From: CAYVOV01 sp964453525
GTDB taxonomy: Bacteria; Chloroflexota; Dehalococcoidia; Dehalococcoidales; UBA2162
DNA length: 64,000 bases
Direction of reading: 5' to 3'
Assembly: GCA_964453525.1 (NCBI GenBank)
Contig: CAYVOV010000012.1
Span: 1 to 64,000 of the forward strand
Part shown: positions 34,476-43,775 of the stretch, one piece after another
How the letters are laid out: each line of letters opens with the position of its first letter
Position numbering within the stretch: position 1 is the stretch's first letter
The notes under the pieces: model-generated
Seen by the model: the letters and a program-made list of their open reading frames with translations, nothing else
Databases searched by the model: none
What the model was told of the DNA's origin: nothing
Translations under genes and position numbers: made by a program

Positions 34476-35294
34476 TCACTTTTGCCACAAGTAGTCAGTT
34501 TGATAAGCCTTAACTACCCATTGAGGAACGGTATACCTCTCATCATACCTAGTGCTTAATATTACTGCTAGAGTATCGTGTAACACTGCTTGGGCAGCGA
34601 TTGCATCACCCGCTAGTCTCCGTACTTTATTAATGCTAGACTCAAGCCATCCTTGTCCCAATCCTATACCACGTTCTTCGTCAAACTTGATTGAAGTAGG
34701 CATCCATATTTCGTCCTTGTCTCTTGCTCTCGTAGGAAACGCTAGCATGTGATGTTTGAACTTGTTAAACATACGAACCCAACCACGACCCTTTTCTGCT
34801 CGCCTCTTAGCAATCTTAAGCCAACCTTCCAGTTTGCGTGGTATGCTCCGACTTATATTATCCACTAGTTCCTCAGATGCCCCTGCATTGATTAACTCGT
34901 CATTCGTTGGTATATGACATAGTTTTCTGAAGCCTTCCCCATCTAAATTTTCTAGGATAGATACCGCTCGTTTCTCTTCATAATGACCTCTCTTCCCCAC
35001 CTGAATCTTATCGAGAAGAAGAAAGAGGGAATACTCAGCGTTACCAGGTTGCCATTCCTGTAATGTAAAGAGCCAACCTATTAAGTCTTCGGTAGAGGTC
35101 ATGAACTCTTCATAAGCTTTGATAACTAAGAAATCTATTGCTCGCTGATTCACATTGAGGGGTTGCTGAAGCACTAATTGGGCTGAATAAGCACGCTCGG
35201 CTGTGCTGAAGTAAACAGCGTTTCGTAGAACAGAAGCATCCTCTAAAAGATTACCTGAGTCTGGGTATAAAAGTCTATTTATGCCATTCATCAA
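34476..35294 (-). CDS. hypothetical protein
   Basis: 272 residues, soluble and mainly helical. The N-terminus is FSTAERAYSAQLVLQQ-like, the middle has EYSLFLLLDKIQVGKRG, and the C-terminus ends VPQWVVKAYQTDYLWQK. I do not recognise it. A 'GWLFTLQEWQPGNAEYSLF' helix pair suggests an all-alpha fold of the kind found in uncharacterised accessory proteins. Lies between the GNAT gene and a core gene, on the same strand. Confidence 0.6.
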   Translation of the reverse strand: MMNGINRLLYPDSGNLLEDASVLRNAVYFSTAERAYSAQLVLQQPLNVNQRAIDFLVIKAYEEFMTSTEDLIGWLFTLQEWQPGNAEYSLFLLLDKIQVGKRGHYEEKRAVSILENLDGEGFRKLCHIPTNDELINAGASEELVDNISRSIPRKLEGWLKIAKRRAEKGRGWVRMFNKFKHHMLAFPTRARDKDEIWMPTSIKFDEERGIGLGQGWLESSINKVRRLAGDAIAAQAVLHDTLAVILSTRYDERYTVPQWVVKAYQTDYLWQK

Positions 35295-35412
35295 ACTCTA
35301 CCCTTTGCCTCAGCTTATGACAATGAATGTATTCTGTCAATGTAGCGAATTCGGTGCGAATATTCTATACTACTGCCTTATTTTAAGAGGGTAGATAAGA
35401 TGAGGTTACGGG

Positions 35413-35949
35413 CTAGATTTTCCACAGTCCGAACACAGCCAGGGCAGCGAGACATACTCCAGCGATTACTGCTCCTATCCAGCCGAGCAGGCTGAGGCAG
35501 GTGACAATTGCCCCGGCAATAAGTACGCCTGCCAGAATGGACAGGAAAGCGTATCTGATTTTTACCCCGAAGATAATGGCGGCTAGAGAACCCGTCCAGG
35601 CGCCGGTTACAGGGAGAGGTATGGCGACAAATAACATCAGGCCTATCCGCTCGTATTTCTCAATAACCTGTCCCTGCCGCCTGGTACGCTCCAGAAGCCA
35701 GTCGAAGAAGCGTTTTATTACGGCTATCTTTCCCAGCAGCCTGTAGATTGCGTTAAAGAAAAAGATGAGGAGCGGCACGGGTATCAGGTTGCCGATAACA
35801 GCCAGCAGGTAAGCTTTATACCAGGGGAAGCCGAATACGTTTATGGCTATCGGGATAGCTCCCCTCAGCTCACTTATCGGCAGGGCCGAAACAATAAGCA
35901 CTACCAGTTCTCTGGTTAAGCCTAGACCGACCAGTTCGTCAGGGGACAC
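35413..35949 (-). CDS. small multi-drug export protein family membrane protein (COG2426-like)
   Basis: 178 residues from GTG 35949. Four to five membrane helices with the signature LPISELRGAIPIAI near the N-terminus, GNLIPVPLLIFFFNAIYRLLG, and the basic loop RTRRQGQVIEKYERIGLMLFVAIPLPVTGAWTGSLA, all characteristic of PF06695. The name is historical; transport function is not well proven. It lies convergent to nothing and divergent from dxs. Confidence 0.85.
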   Translation of the reverse strand: MSPDELVGLGLTRELVVLIVSALPISELRGAIPIAINVFGFPWYKAYLLAVIGNLIPVPLLIFFFNAIYRLLGKIAVIKRFFDWLLERTRRQGQVIEKYERIGLMLFVAIPLPVTGAWTGSLAAIIFGVKIRYAFLSILAGVLIAGAIVTCLSLLGWIGAVIAGVCLAALAVFGLWKI

Positions 35950-36115
35950 CGTACTCCTTAGCGCTCATGGTGCTCAATTCATTGGGTATTTTCTGGCAGT
36001 GTAGCAAAAGGCTATTACGCCGTCAAACAACCTGGGTGCCAATAGAATTTGATTGACAATATCCAATTCGCATTGTTAGTATAGTTATAATAAAAGCCTC
36101 ACCCGGAACAGACTG

Positions 36116-38029
36116 ATGGTGCTGAAGTTACTTGATGGAATAGACAGCCCTGCCGATTTAAAAGCACTGAAACACCAGGAGCTTGAGCAGTTAGCTGCTG
36201 AGATAAGAGAAGAGCTGGTGGCCACGGTTTCTGCGAACGGCGGACATCTGGCTTCCAATCTTGGCGCCGTCGAACTTACAATAGCTTTACACCGAATCTT
36301 TGACAGCCCGCAGGACAAAATAGTCTGGGATGTCGGGCATCAGGCTTACACTCATAAACTACTGACCGGCAGGCGGAAACGTTTTGCCTCGCTGCGCCAG
36401 TACGGAGGATTGTCCGGATTCACCTCCCGCAGTGAGAGCGAACACGACCCCTTCGGCGCCGGTCATGCCAGTACTTCCATATCAGCAGCCCTGGGAATGG
36501 CTATTGCTCGAGACCTTCAAAAGGATAATTACAGTGTAGTTGCTGTTATCGGTGACGGTGCTATAACCGGAGGGATGGCTCTTGAGGCACTCAACCAGGC
36601 GGGACATCTGGGCTCCAAGCTGATTGTTATCCTCAATGATAATGGGATGTCAATTTCGCCTACTGTGGGCGCTCTGGCCAGGCTAATGGGAAGAGTACGG
36701 TTTGACCGCCGTTTCAGCAAGGCAAAGGAGAAAAGCTGGCGGATACTTAGGCATTTCCCTTTCAGTAGCAGACTATTACAGGCCAGCCAGCAGGTTGAAA
36801 GCGGCGTAAAAGGGCTAGTTATGCCGACAACGCTCTGGGAAGAGCTTGGCTTTGCGTATATGGGTCCTTTTAATGGCCACGATGTTCGTGAACTTGAAGC
36901 CGCCTTTATTCAGGCAAGGGACTATGGCTTAAAGCCGTCTCTGGTTCATGTTGTTACCACAAAGGGGAAAGGTTATCTTCCGGCTGAGGGTGATGCCGTA
37001 TACTTTCACGGTGTACCGGCTAAAAACAGCAGTAACGGCGAAATACAGACTTACAGTGAAGTATTTGCCCAGACCGTGCTCCGGCTCGCCCGCGAAAACC
37101 AGAAATTAGCGGTGATTACACCGGCCATGCCGGAAGGCAACTGCCTGAATATAGTTCAGGCTGAATTCCCGGAGCGTGTTTTCGATGTCGGTATCTGTGA
37201 GCAGCATGCTGTCACCTTTGCTGCCGGCCTGGCTACTCAGGGCTATATCCCCATTGTTGCCATATATTCTACTTTCCTTCAGCGTGCCTTTGACCAGATT
37301 ATCCACGACGTGTGCCTCCAGGAACTGCCGATTGTGTTTGCCATTGACCGCAGTGGTATCGTCGGCGATGACGGTAAGACTCATCAGGGTGCTTTTGACC
37401 TCTCATACCTGACGCTGATTCCAAACTTGGTGGTAGCGGCACCAAAGGACGAGAACGAGCTTCAGCATATGATTTACACGGCAGTTCAGTCCGGACGTCC
37501 TGTGGCGATACGCTACCCGCGCGGGACCGGCCTTGACGTAAAACTGGATACTGAGTTTAAGTCCATTCCGGTTGGCAGGGGAGAAATTATCAGAGACGGT
37601 AAGGATGTAGCCATACTTGCCATTGGTGTTGTCCTGCCGGCTGCTCTGGAGGCGGCACAGGAGCTTGCCTTAAGAGGTATTGAGGCTACCGTGGTTAACG
37701 CCCGCTTTGCCAAGCCGCTCGACTCTGAGCTTATACTGGATGTCGCTGGCCGCATTAAAAATCTGGTCACTGTTGAGGAGAACGCCCTCAGCGGAGGCTT
37801 CGGCAGCGCCGTGACCGACCTTTTACAGGAATCAGGTGTTTCCGATGTCCGGGTAAAAAACCTGGGTCTCCCTGACGAGTTTGTTGAACAGGGAACTCAG
37901 GAAATCCTTCGTGCCAGGTACGGACTCGATTCCAGGGGGATAGTTAAACAGGTCCTGTCAATATTACCTGCCGTGGATACCGGTCCGTTGCTAAATATCG
38001 AAGATAAGGCAAAGACAACCTCGTTATAA
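36116..38029 (+). CDS. dxs: 1-deoxy-D-xylulose-5-phosphate synthase
   Basis: 637 residues, the usual length. Makes DXP from pyruvate and glyceraldehyde-3-phosphate, the first step of the MEP isoprenoid route and a precursor of thiamine and, in some bacteria, pyridoxal. Visible: DVGHQAYTHKLLTGR, the thiamine-diphosphate GDGAITGGMALEALNQAG and NDNGMSIS, the transketolase pyrimidine domain with FDVGICEQHAVTFAAGLA, and the C-terminal domain ending QVLSILPAV. Start at ATG 36116, with GGAACAG upstream, a modest RBS. Followed by pgk and tpiA in the same direction, an unusual but coherent placing near its triose-phosphate substrate. Confidence 0.97.
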   Translation: MVLKLLDGIDSPADLKALKHQELEQLAAEIREELVATVSANGGHLASNLGAVELTIALHRIFDSPQDKIVWDVGHQAYTHKLLTGRRKRFASLRQYGGLSGFTSRSESEHDPFGAGHASTSISAALGMAIARDLQKDNYSVVAVIGDGAITGGMALEALNQAGHLGSKLIVILNDNGMSISPTVGALARLMGRVRFDRRFSKAKEKSWRILRHFPFSSRLLQASQQVESGVKGLVMPTTLWEELGFAYMGPFNGHDVRELEAAFIQARDYGLKPSLVHVVTTKGKGYLPAEGDAVYFHGVPAKNSSNGEIQTYSEVFAQTVLRLARENQKLAVITPAMPEGNCLNIVQAEFPERVFDVGICEQHAVTFAAGLATQGYIPIVAIYSTFLQRAFDQIIHDVCLQELPIVFAIDRSGIVGDDGKTHQGAFDLSYLTLIPNLVVAAPKDENELQHMIYTAVQSGRPVAIRYPRGTGLDVKLDTEFKSIPVGRGEIIRDGKDVAILAIGVVLPAALEAAQELALRGIEATVVNARFAKPLDSELILDVAGRIKNLVTVEENALSGGFGSAVTDLLQESGVSDVRVKNLGLPDEFVEQGTQEILRARYGLDSRGIVKQVLSILPAVDTGPLLNIEDKAKTTSL

Positions 38030-38130
38030 GTATCCGGGCTGTCAATCGGAGGCTGGTATCGTAGACGATTCTACCGTTTGAGTTCTAAAAAAGGTGGCGT
38101 CCGGAGTGTTACTGGGGATACTGGAGTACG

Positions 38131-39324
38131 ATGTATAAGCTGACGGTCAGAGATATTGATGTAAAAGGAAAGAAAGTTCTTGTCAGGGTCGATTTTAACG
38201 TTCCCCTTGATGAAAATGGCGCAATCAGTGATGACAGTCGCATCCGGGCAGCCCTGCCGACGATAGAATATCTTATTGGCCGGGGAGCCAGGATTATTCT
38301 TTGTTCCCACCTCGGCAGGCCCGATGGTAAGGTAGTTGAAAGCATGAGGCTCGGTGTGGCAGCACGGCACCTATCGCAGTTGTTGGGTAGACCGGTTGGC
38401 ACGACCGACGATTGTATTGGTCCCGAAGTGGAGAGGGTAGCCGAAAGCATGAAAAACGGTGACGTGCTGCTGCTGGAGAACCTCCGTTTTCATGCTGAAG
38501 AGGAGGAAAACGAACCTGACTTTGCCCGTTCTCTGGCAAACCTGGCTGATATTTACGTGAACGATGCCTTCGGTACCGCTCACCGGAAACACGCCTCGAT
38601 AGTGGGTGTTACGGCGTACCTTCCATCCGCAGCCGGGCTGCTTATGGAGAAGGAGCTTGAGTACCTCGGCGGCATTATGAAGAATCCGGCTCATCCCTTC
38701 GGCGGATTATTCGGCGGCGCCAAGGTGAGTGATAAAGTTGAAATGCTTGATAATATTATGGGCAATATAGACTTTCTTTTCATTGGCGGCGGTATGGCAG
38801 CCACTTTCCTGAAAGTGAAGGCACATGAAATCGGGCTGTCTCTTATTGAGGAAGACAGGCTGGAGATAGCTGCGGAGCTGATGGAGAAAGCAGCAGCTAA
38901 TGGAGTGCGGCTGTTGCTCCCTGCAGACGTTGTTGTTGCCGCTGAGATTAGCGATGGAGCCGGTAGTGAAGTGGTGGCCGTAGAAAGTATACCGCCGGAT
39001 AAGAGGATTGTGGATATCGGTCCCCGGACTGTAGAGAATTTTTCTAAAGAGTTAAAGAACTGCAAGACGGTTTTCTGGAATGGACCGATGGGGATAAGCG
39101 AGATTCCGCAGTTCGCTACCGGAACACGGGCGATGGTGGAACTGCTGGCGAGTCTTGATGCCGTTACCGTCACCGGCGGTGGCTCGACTGCCGAGGCGGT
39201 GATGAATATGGGACTGGCCGATAAGATTAGCTTTATCTCTACCGGCGGTGGTGCTGCACTGAGTTTTCTTGGCGGTAAAAAACTGCCTGGCGTGGAGGCG
39301 CTGCTGAAAAAGGAATCCTCTTGA
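38131..39324 (+). CDS. pgk: phosphoglycerate kinase
   Basis: 397 residues, normal length. Converts 1,3-bisphosphoglycerate plus ADP to 3-phosphoglycerate plus ATP. Visible: KKVLVRVDFNVPLDENG, DSRIRAALPTIEYLI, CSHLGRPDG, the hinge region LFGGAKVSDKVEML, FWNGPMG and the C-terminal TGGGSTAEAV and STGGGAALSFL loops binding nucleotide. 101 bases after dxs and 99 bases before tpiA. The intergenic hairpin at 39363-39380 lies between it and tpiA. Confidence 0.97.
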   Translation: MYKLTVRDIDVKGKKVLVRVDFNVPLDENGAISDDSRIRAALPTIEYLIGRGARIILCSHLGRPDGKVVESMRLGVAARHLSQLLGRPVGTTDDCIGPEVERVAESMKNGDVLLLENLRFHAEEEENEPDFARSLANLADIYVNDAFGTAHRKHASIVGVTAYLPSAAGLLMEKELEYLGGIMKNPAHPFGGLFGGAKVSDKVEMLDNIMGNIDFLFIGGGMAATFLKVKAHEIGLSLIEEDRLEIAAELMEKAAANGVRLLLPADVVVAAEISDGAGSEVVAVESIPPDKRIVDIGPRTVENFSKELKNCKTVFWNGPMGISEIPQFATGTRAMVELLASLDAVTVTGGGSTAEAVMNMGLADKISFISTGGGAALSFLGGKKLPGVEALLKKESS

Positions 39325-39423
39325 ACATTTACAGGATACTTTAAGTAGAATTAACTTCCCGTTCCCCCTTTACGAAAGGGGACACAGGGGGATTTACTAA
39401 TATCAACGAATGAGGGAGACAAA

Positions 39424-40182
39424 ATGCGCCAGCCGATGATTGCCGGAAACTGGAAAATGAATACCACTCTGAACGAAGCAACGGTTCTCGTCACTGAAAT
39501 GCTGGGGGGACTTGACGGGATAAAGGGTGTTGAAAAGGTGCTCTGCCCGCCCTTTGTATCTCTGTCGGCAATAAAGGAGATGTTGAAGGGGACGTCAGTA
39601 AAGCTGGGAGCCCAGAACCTTTACTTTGAGGAAAAAGGAGCTTATACGGGTGAGGTCTCTCCTCTGATGCTCGCTGAGCTGTGTGAGTTCGTTATAGTAG
39701 GGCATTCCGAGCGCCGGCAGTATTTCGGTGAGACGGACGAAATTGTGAATAAAAAGATTGACGCGGTGCTGAAGGCCGGCTTAAAACCTATCCTCTGCAT
39801 CGGAGAAAGACTGGAGGAGAACGAGGCCGGAAAAACGGCGGAAGTAGTTACCGGACAACTGAAAGCGGCTATGGAAAGGATAGCTTATCCCGCTGCTTTT
39901 ATCATCGCCTATGAGCCGGTCTGGGCAATCGGCACCGGCAGAGCCGCTACCGGTGAGCAGGCAAATGAGACGATAAGCCTTATCAGGAATAATATTGCGG
40001 AGATGTACGGTGGTGAAGCCGCTCAGGATGTGCGTATTCTCTACGGTGGTAGCGTCACTGCCGGCAATGCAGCGGAGTTTATGCGCCAGTCCGAGATAGA
40101 TGGCGCCCTGGTCGGCGGAGCCAGCCTCAAAGCAACCGAGTTCATCAGCATTGTCCAGCAGACCGCAGATGTCAGAAAGTAG
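39424..40182 (+). CDS. tpiA: triosephosphate isomerase
   Basis: 252 residues. Interconverts glyceraldehyde-3-phosphate and DHAP. Catalytic residues visible: Lys in NWKMNTT, His in VGHSERRQYFGE, Glu in AYEPVWAIGTG, and the phosphate loop YGGSVTAGN and VGGASL. Start ATG 39424 after GAGGGAGAC. Third gene of the dxs-pgk-tpiA run, then a 35-base gap to an unrelated orphan gene. Confidence 0.97.
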   Translation: MRQPMIAGNWKMNTTLNEATVLVTEMLGGLDGIKGVEKVLCPPFVSLSAIKEMLKGTSVKLGAQNLYFEEKGAYTGEVSPLMLAELCEFVIVGHSERRQYFGETDEIVNKKIDAVLKAGLKPILCIGERLEENEAGKTAEVVTGQLKAAMERIAYPAAFIIAYEPVWAIGTGRAATGEQANETISLIRNNIAEMYGGEAAQDVRILYGGSVTAGNAAEFMRQSEIDGALVGGASLKATEFISIVQQTADVRK

Positions 40183-40217
40183 AGATTAACCGATATCCAC
40201 ATTAGGAACTATATCTA

Positions 40218-41072
40218 ATGAAAAAAGGAAACCCGAAGGCTTGCGAACATTGTAAAGGAAAGGGATCTCTATTAACACTTAAAGTTGATGGCATAGATTA
40301 TAGCCATACGCTAACTATATGTCCTAATTGTAGAGGTGCTGGTATAGTTGGTATGCCTCAGTTAGACAAATTAACAACCGAACAACTTGCTGTCCTTGTA
40401 GAAGGTAAGTCTCTAATTGAATTGATTAGGTTATTTCAGAACAAACCATACGATGAAATCGATAGAATAATAATTAAAGAAGTTATTAATAAGAATCTCT
40501 CTCGACAGAGTGATAATTTTGACCCAACATTGCATATCATACCTTTACATCCAGAACATAAAATACCGGTAATTCTAAAGGTCAATAACGAAAAATATAA
40601 TCTATTTGCAATTACTGACAACGGACGAATATCTGCCTTCCCCGTTGGCGAAGAGTCCTTAATAATTGATGTGGAAGAAATTGGTAAATCGTCCAAAGTA
40701 GCCAATGAAATATTGGCTAGAATTGAAGAACGATTTCCACACGATAAAGATATCTACGGAAATACTGTCACTCAATATGTAGCAGTGGGTGTCATGTATG
40801 GTAGGCAGGAAGAAGGATGGATGCAATTTATATATGAAGTTTGGGGATTCTTGGAGCGTTTTGGAGAATTGGATTACCTTTATAACATGCTATTATCAAT
40901 TGGTGGAACAAAAATTGGAGGCGAAGATTATAGAGCCATTGAAGAACAACTCGCTTCAGAACCGATAAGTCATTGGGTAAATGAGCTTATAAAATATTTA
41001 AAAGAACAACTTGACTGGCCAAGATTTGTCCAGAAATCTATAGACAAGTCAATCTCAGAAATGAATAATTAG
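40218..41072 (+). CDS. hypothetical protein with DnaJ-type zinc motifs
   Basis: 284 residues. The N-terminus has CEHCKGKGSL and CPNCRGAGIVG, two CxxCxGxG-like halves resembling a single DnaJ zinc centre, then a domain with predicted alpha/beta content and a C-terminal helical end (IKYLKEQLDWPRFV). DNA is clearly more AT-rich than the flanking tpiA and miaA genes, so it looks like an insertion. No function assigned; the zinc centre may bind protein or nucleic acid. Confidence 0.6.
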   Translation: MKKGNPKACEHCKGKGSLLTLKVDGIDYSHTLTICPNCRGAGIVGMPQLDKLTTEQLAVLVEGKSLIELIRLFQNKPYDEIDRIIIKEVINKNLSRQSDNFDPTLHIIPLHPEHKIPVILKVNNEKYNLFAITDNGRISAFPVGEESLIIDVEEIGKSSKVANEILARIEERFPHDKDIYGNTVTQYVAVGVMYGRQEEGWMQFIYEVWGFLERFGELDYLYNMLLSIGGTKIGGEDYRAIEEQLASEPISHWVNELIKYLKEQLDWPRFVQKSIDKSISEMNN

Positions 41073-41207
41073 CCATAATTTTTTATGGAACTTGAGGACC
41101 TGACTGTGCAGTCATGGTAGTCATGGAAAATTAAAGACCTTTGAATTTAAAAATTTGAATTTGTTTAGAGTTTAGAAATTGGGATTTAGGGTTTTACAAA
41201 TATAAGA

Positions 41208-42125
41208 ATGAAGCCTCTGGTAGCAATTATCGGTCCTACTTCAACGGGGAAAAGCACTCTGGCAATTGAACTGGCTCGGAAATTTGGCGGGGAGGTGGTA
41301 AGCGCTGACAGCCGCCAGGTATACAGATACCTGGATATCGGGACTGCAAAACCGACCCACGATGAGCTTTTGCTGGTACCGCACCATCTGATTGACATAA
41401 TCGATCCCGGTGATGACTTCAGCCTGGCTCAGTACCAGGCGCTCGCTTATCAGACTATAGAAGAAATCCAAGAGCGCGATAGACTGCCCTTGCTCGTTGG
41501 CGGCAGCGGTCTTTACGTCTGGGCAGTGCTGGAAGGATGGAAGATACCGGAGGTGCCACCTGACCTGGAACTCCGCCGCAGGTTTGAGGAGAGGGCAGCC
41601 GGTGGTAAAACCGACGAGCTTTACCGGGAGCTAATTGAAGTCGACCCCGCAGCGGCGCAGAAGATAGATAGGAGAAACGTACGCCGCTTGATACGGGCGC
41701 TTGAGGTTATAAGGAGTGCCGGTGCTCCATTCTCAAAGCTCCAGGGCAAAGACGCTCCACCCTTCGATATTTTGATAATCGGTCTGACCGCGGATAGAGA
41801 GGAGCTCTACCGGCGGGTTGATGCCAGGGTAGACCGAATGATGGAGATGGGTCTTGTCGGAGAGGTGAAAAAACTTATGGAGATGGGATATAACCTGAAT
41901 CTGCCTTCGATGTCAGGTATTGGCTACAAGCAGATTGGTATGTTTCTTAATAGTGAAATTACGCTTGAAGAAGCTACCATTAAGATGAAGACCGAGACCC
42001 ACCGCCTCGTCCGCCGCCAGTACAACTGGTTCCGCCTTAAAGACAAAAGAATTCACTGGTTTGATATACAGCAGGAATTCGAGCCGGAAGTTCTAAAGCT
42101 GGTGGCTGGTTTTGTTAATAAATAG
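41208..42125 (+). CDS. miaA: tRNA dimethylallyltransferase
   Basis: 305 residues, full length. Transfers a dimethylallyl group to A37 of tRNAs reading UNN codons. Visible: P-loop GPTSTGKSTLAIELA, SADSRQVYRYLDIGTAKPT, PHHLIDIIDPGDDFSLAQY, LLVGGSGLYVWA and the C-terminal RLVRRQYNWFR. Its substrate DMAPP depends on the MEP route begun by the upstream dxs. 40 bases of AT-rich DNA precede the ATG; no strong RBS. Confidence 0.95.
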   Translation: MKPLVAIIGPTSTGKSTLAIELARKFGGEVVSADSRQVYRYLDIGTAKPTHDELLLVPHHLIDIIDPGDDFSLAQYQALAYQTIEEIQERDRLPLLVGGSGLYVWAVLEGWKIPEVPPDLELRRRFEERAAGGKTDELYRELIEVDPAAAQKIDRRNVRRLIRALEVIRSAGAPFSKLQGKDAPPFDILIIGLTADREELYRRVDARVDRMMEMGLVGEVKKLMEMGYNLNLPSMSGIGYKQIGMFLNSEITLEEATIKMKTETHRLVRRQYNWFRLKDKRIHWFDIQQEFEPEVLKLVAGFVNK

Positions 42126-42191
42126 CTGATAGAGCACTATCAACCTCATATTAACTCACGATGGTTTTGTTTGCATTGGGTTGATTATGCT

Positions 42192-42324
42192 GTCATTGTG
42201 AGGAGCATAACGACGCGGCAATCTCAAACACATCTGTCATTGCGAGGAGCGCAGCGACGTGGCAATCTCCTCTATCGAACGTGGTGATTGCTTCGCCCGC
42301 CATAGGCGGAATCGCAATGACATT
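42192..42324. repeat. REP-like dispersed hairpin repeat (two tandem units)
   Basis: Two units of the GTCATTGCGAGGAGCGCAGC / GACGTGGCAATCTC type, the second closed by GATTGCTTCGCC...GCAATGACATT as inverted partner. Copies are also at 47117-47206 and 54527-54568. These units form long hairpins and lie only between genes, here between the convergent miaA and hps-rraA genes. Function unknown. Confidence 0.75.
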
Positions 42325-42353
42325 ACCAAATGAAACACATATTATCTTGGCTA

Positions 42354-43742
42354 CTATTTCTTCACGTCCCACTTGGCAAGGTACTGGGTCTGTCCCAGGG
42401 TCGAGCCACGCTGGATTTCCTCCCGGATGCGGTTTTCCTTTTCGTTCACGTCAATGGCGCGGTTTGCCATCTCCATTGCCATATCATTAGGCACCACCAC
42501 CACGCCGCTCTCGTCACCGATTATCCAGTCGCCCGGCTCAACCTTCCTGCCGCAGACTTCAATCGGGGCATTGATTTCGCCAAAGCCTTTTGGCTCTCCG
42601 GCGGTCGGCGTGAAATGACGGGCAAACAGCGGGAATTTTATCTTGCGGATATCATCGATGTCGCGTACCGCGCCGTCAATTATAACTCCCACCACTCCCT
42701 GGGTGATACAGCTGTTGGTTGCCAGCTCGCCCCAGACGGCGGTCTCACCCCGGCAGGCGTCAATGACGATGACATCACCTGGTTTAGCGTGGTCGATTGC
42801 CTGGACGGGGGCACTCCAGTCTCCATCATAGGTCCGTACCGTAACCGCCGGTCCGGCGAACTTGAGCTCGCCCGGCTCACCAACCCATACCGGCTTCACC
42901 CCCCTTAATTCACCCGTCCGGTGCATGGCGTCGCTGATATTTGCCGTGCTTACCTTCATAAACGCTTCAACGAGGTGCTCTTTATCGTACTTTAGAAATT
43001 CCTTTGTCTCGATTGGTTTACCCGTCTTCAGCGATTGAACGATTTTTCTTGCCGATTCCTCGGGGCTTCTCGCTTTGTACAGGGAACCGCCAACGATGAT
43101 GATATCGGCACCGGCCTCGTATGCCTGCACTGCCGTTTCACTGTTGATTCCGCCGGCTGCCGAGATTAGAGCCTTACCGGATATCGCCTTTGATATCTCA
43201 CGCACTAAATCGATTGGTTTGACTCCCAGCACCTGCTGGTCCAGTCCGACGTGAATGTTGATGACATCCACGTCCATATTCTCAAGCTCAACAGCGCGTT
43301 TCGCCGGTTCTTTTACCGAAATCAGGTCAGCGGCGATTTTCACCCCGTATTTCTTGCCCGCCAGTACTGCCTCAGTGATACAGGAGTCCGGCGCGCAACC
43401 CAGAATGAAGACGATATTGGCGCCGGCTTTGGCGGCAATCTCCACCTCGGTGGCGCCGGCGTCCATTACCTTCATATCGGCACAAACGGTATGTCCGGGG
43501 AATTTGGCGCGGAGTTCGCGGACAGCATTCATGCCCTCGGATTTTATCAGTGGAGTCCCGGCTTCAACCCAGGCTTTGGAGATATCTCCGGTCTCGGCTA
43601 CTATTCCTTTTACCGCCTCCTCGGCTATCTGGATTGCTCTGGGCAGGTCAATCAGGTCCAGGGCGACCTGCACCGGCGGGACATCTGCCGCTGTATCTGT
43701 CTTTTTCGTTGATTTATCAGTATTTACCTTTGTTTTCGCCAT
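42354..43742 (-). CDS. 3-hexulose-6-phosphate synthase / RraA-family fusion
   Basis: 462 residues. Residues about 22-235 form the Hps/KGPDC TIM barrel: QVALDLIDL, metal/substrate motif ADMKVMDAG (D-x-K-x-x-D), IHVGLDQQ and SAAGGINSETA. Residues about 250-440 are an RraA/HMG-aldolase-like domain with GELATNSCITQGVVGVI and DGAVRD (the G-x20-R-D-type motif of active aldolases). Such fusions occur in archaea and anaerobes, where Hps supplies ribulose-5-phosphate and formaldehyde. No Phi isomerase is in the window. It is the last gene of the pan operon, 33 bases after panC. Confidence 0.9.
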   Translation of the reverse strand: MAKTKVNTDKSTKKTDTAADVPPVQVALDLIDLPRAIQIAEEAVKGIVAETGDISKAWVEAGTPLIKSEGMNAVRELRAKFPGHTVCADMKVMDAGATEVEIAAKAGANIVFILGCAPDSCITEAVLAGKKYGVKIAADLISVKEPAKRAVELENMDVDVINIHVGLDQQVLGVKPIDLVREISKAISGKALISAAGGINSETAVQAYEAGADIIIVGGSLYKARSPEESARKIVQSLKTGKPIETKEFLKYDKEHLVEAFMKVSTANISDAMHRTGELRGVKPVWVGEPGELKFAGPAVTVRTYDGDWSAPVQAIDHAKPGDVIVIDACRGETAVWGELATNSCITQGVVGVIIDGAVRDIDDIRKIKFPLFARHFTPTAGEPKGFGEINAPIEVCGRKVEPGDWIIGDESGVVVVPNDMAMEMANRAIDVNEKENRIREEIQRGSTLGQTQYLAKWDVKK

Positions 43743-43775
43743 TTTGAAGCTCCTGTATCTTTATTCCTCTGTTAT

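Noticed and set aside
36053..36091. dxs promoter TTGACA ... TATAAT
   Set aside because: The two boxes are 27 bp apart, too far for a normal promoter; another -10 was not convincing.
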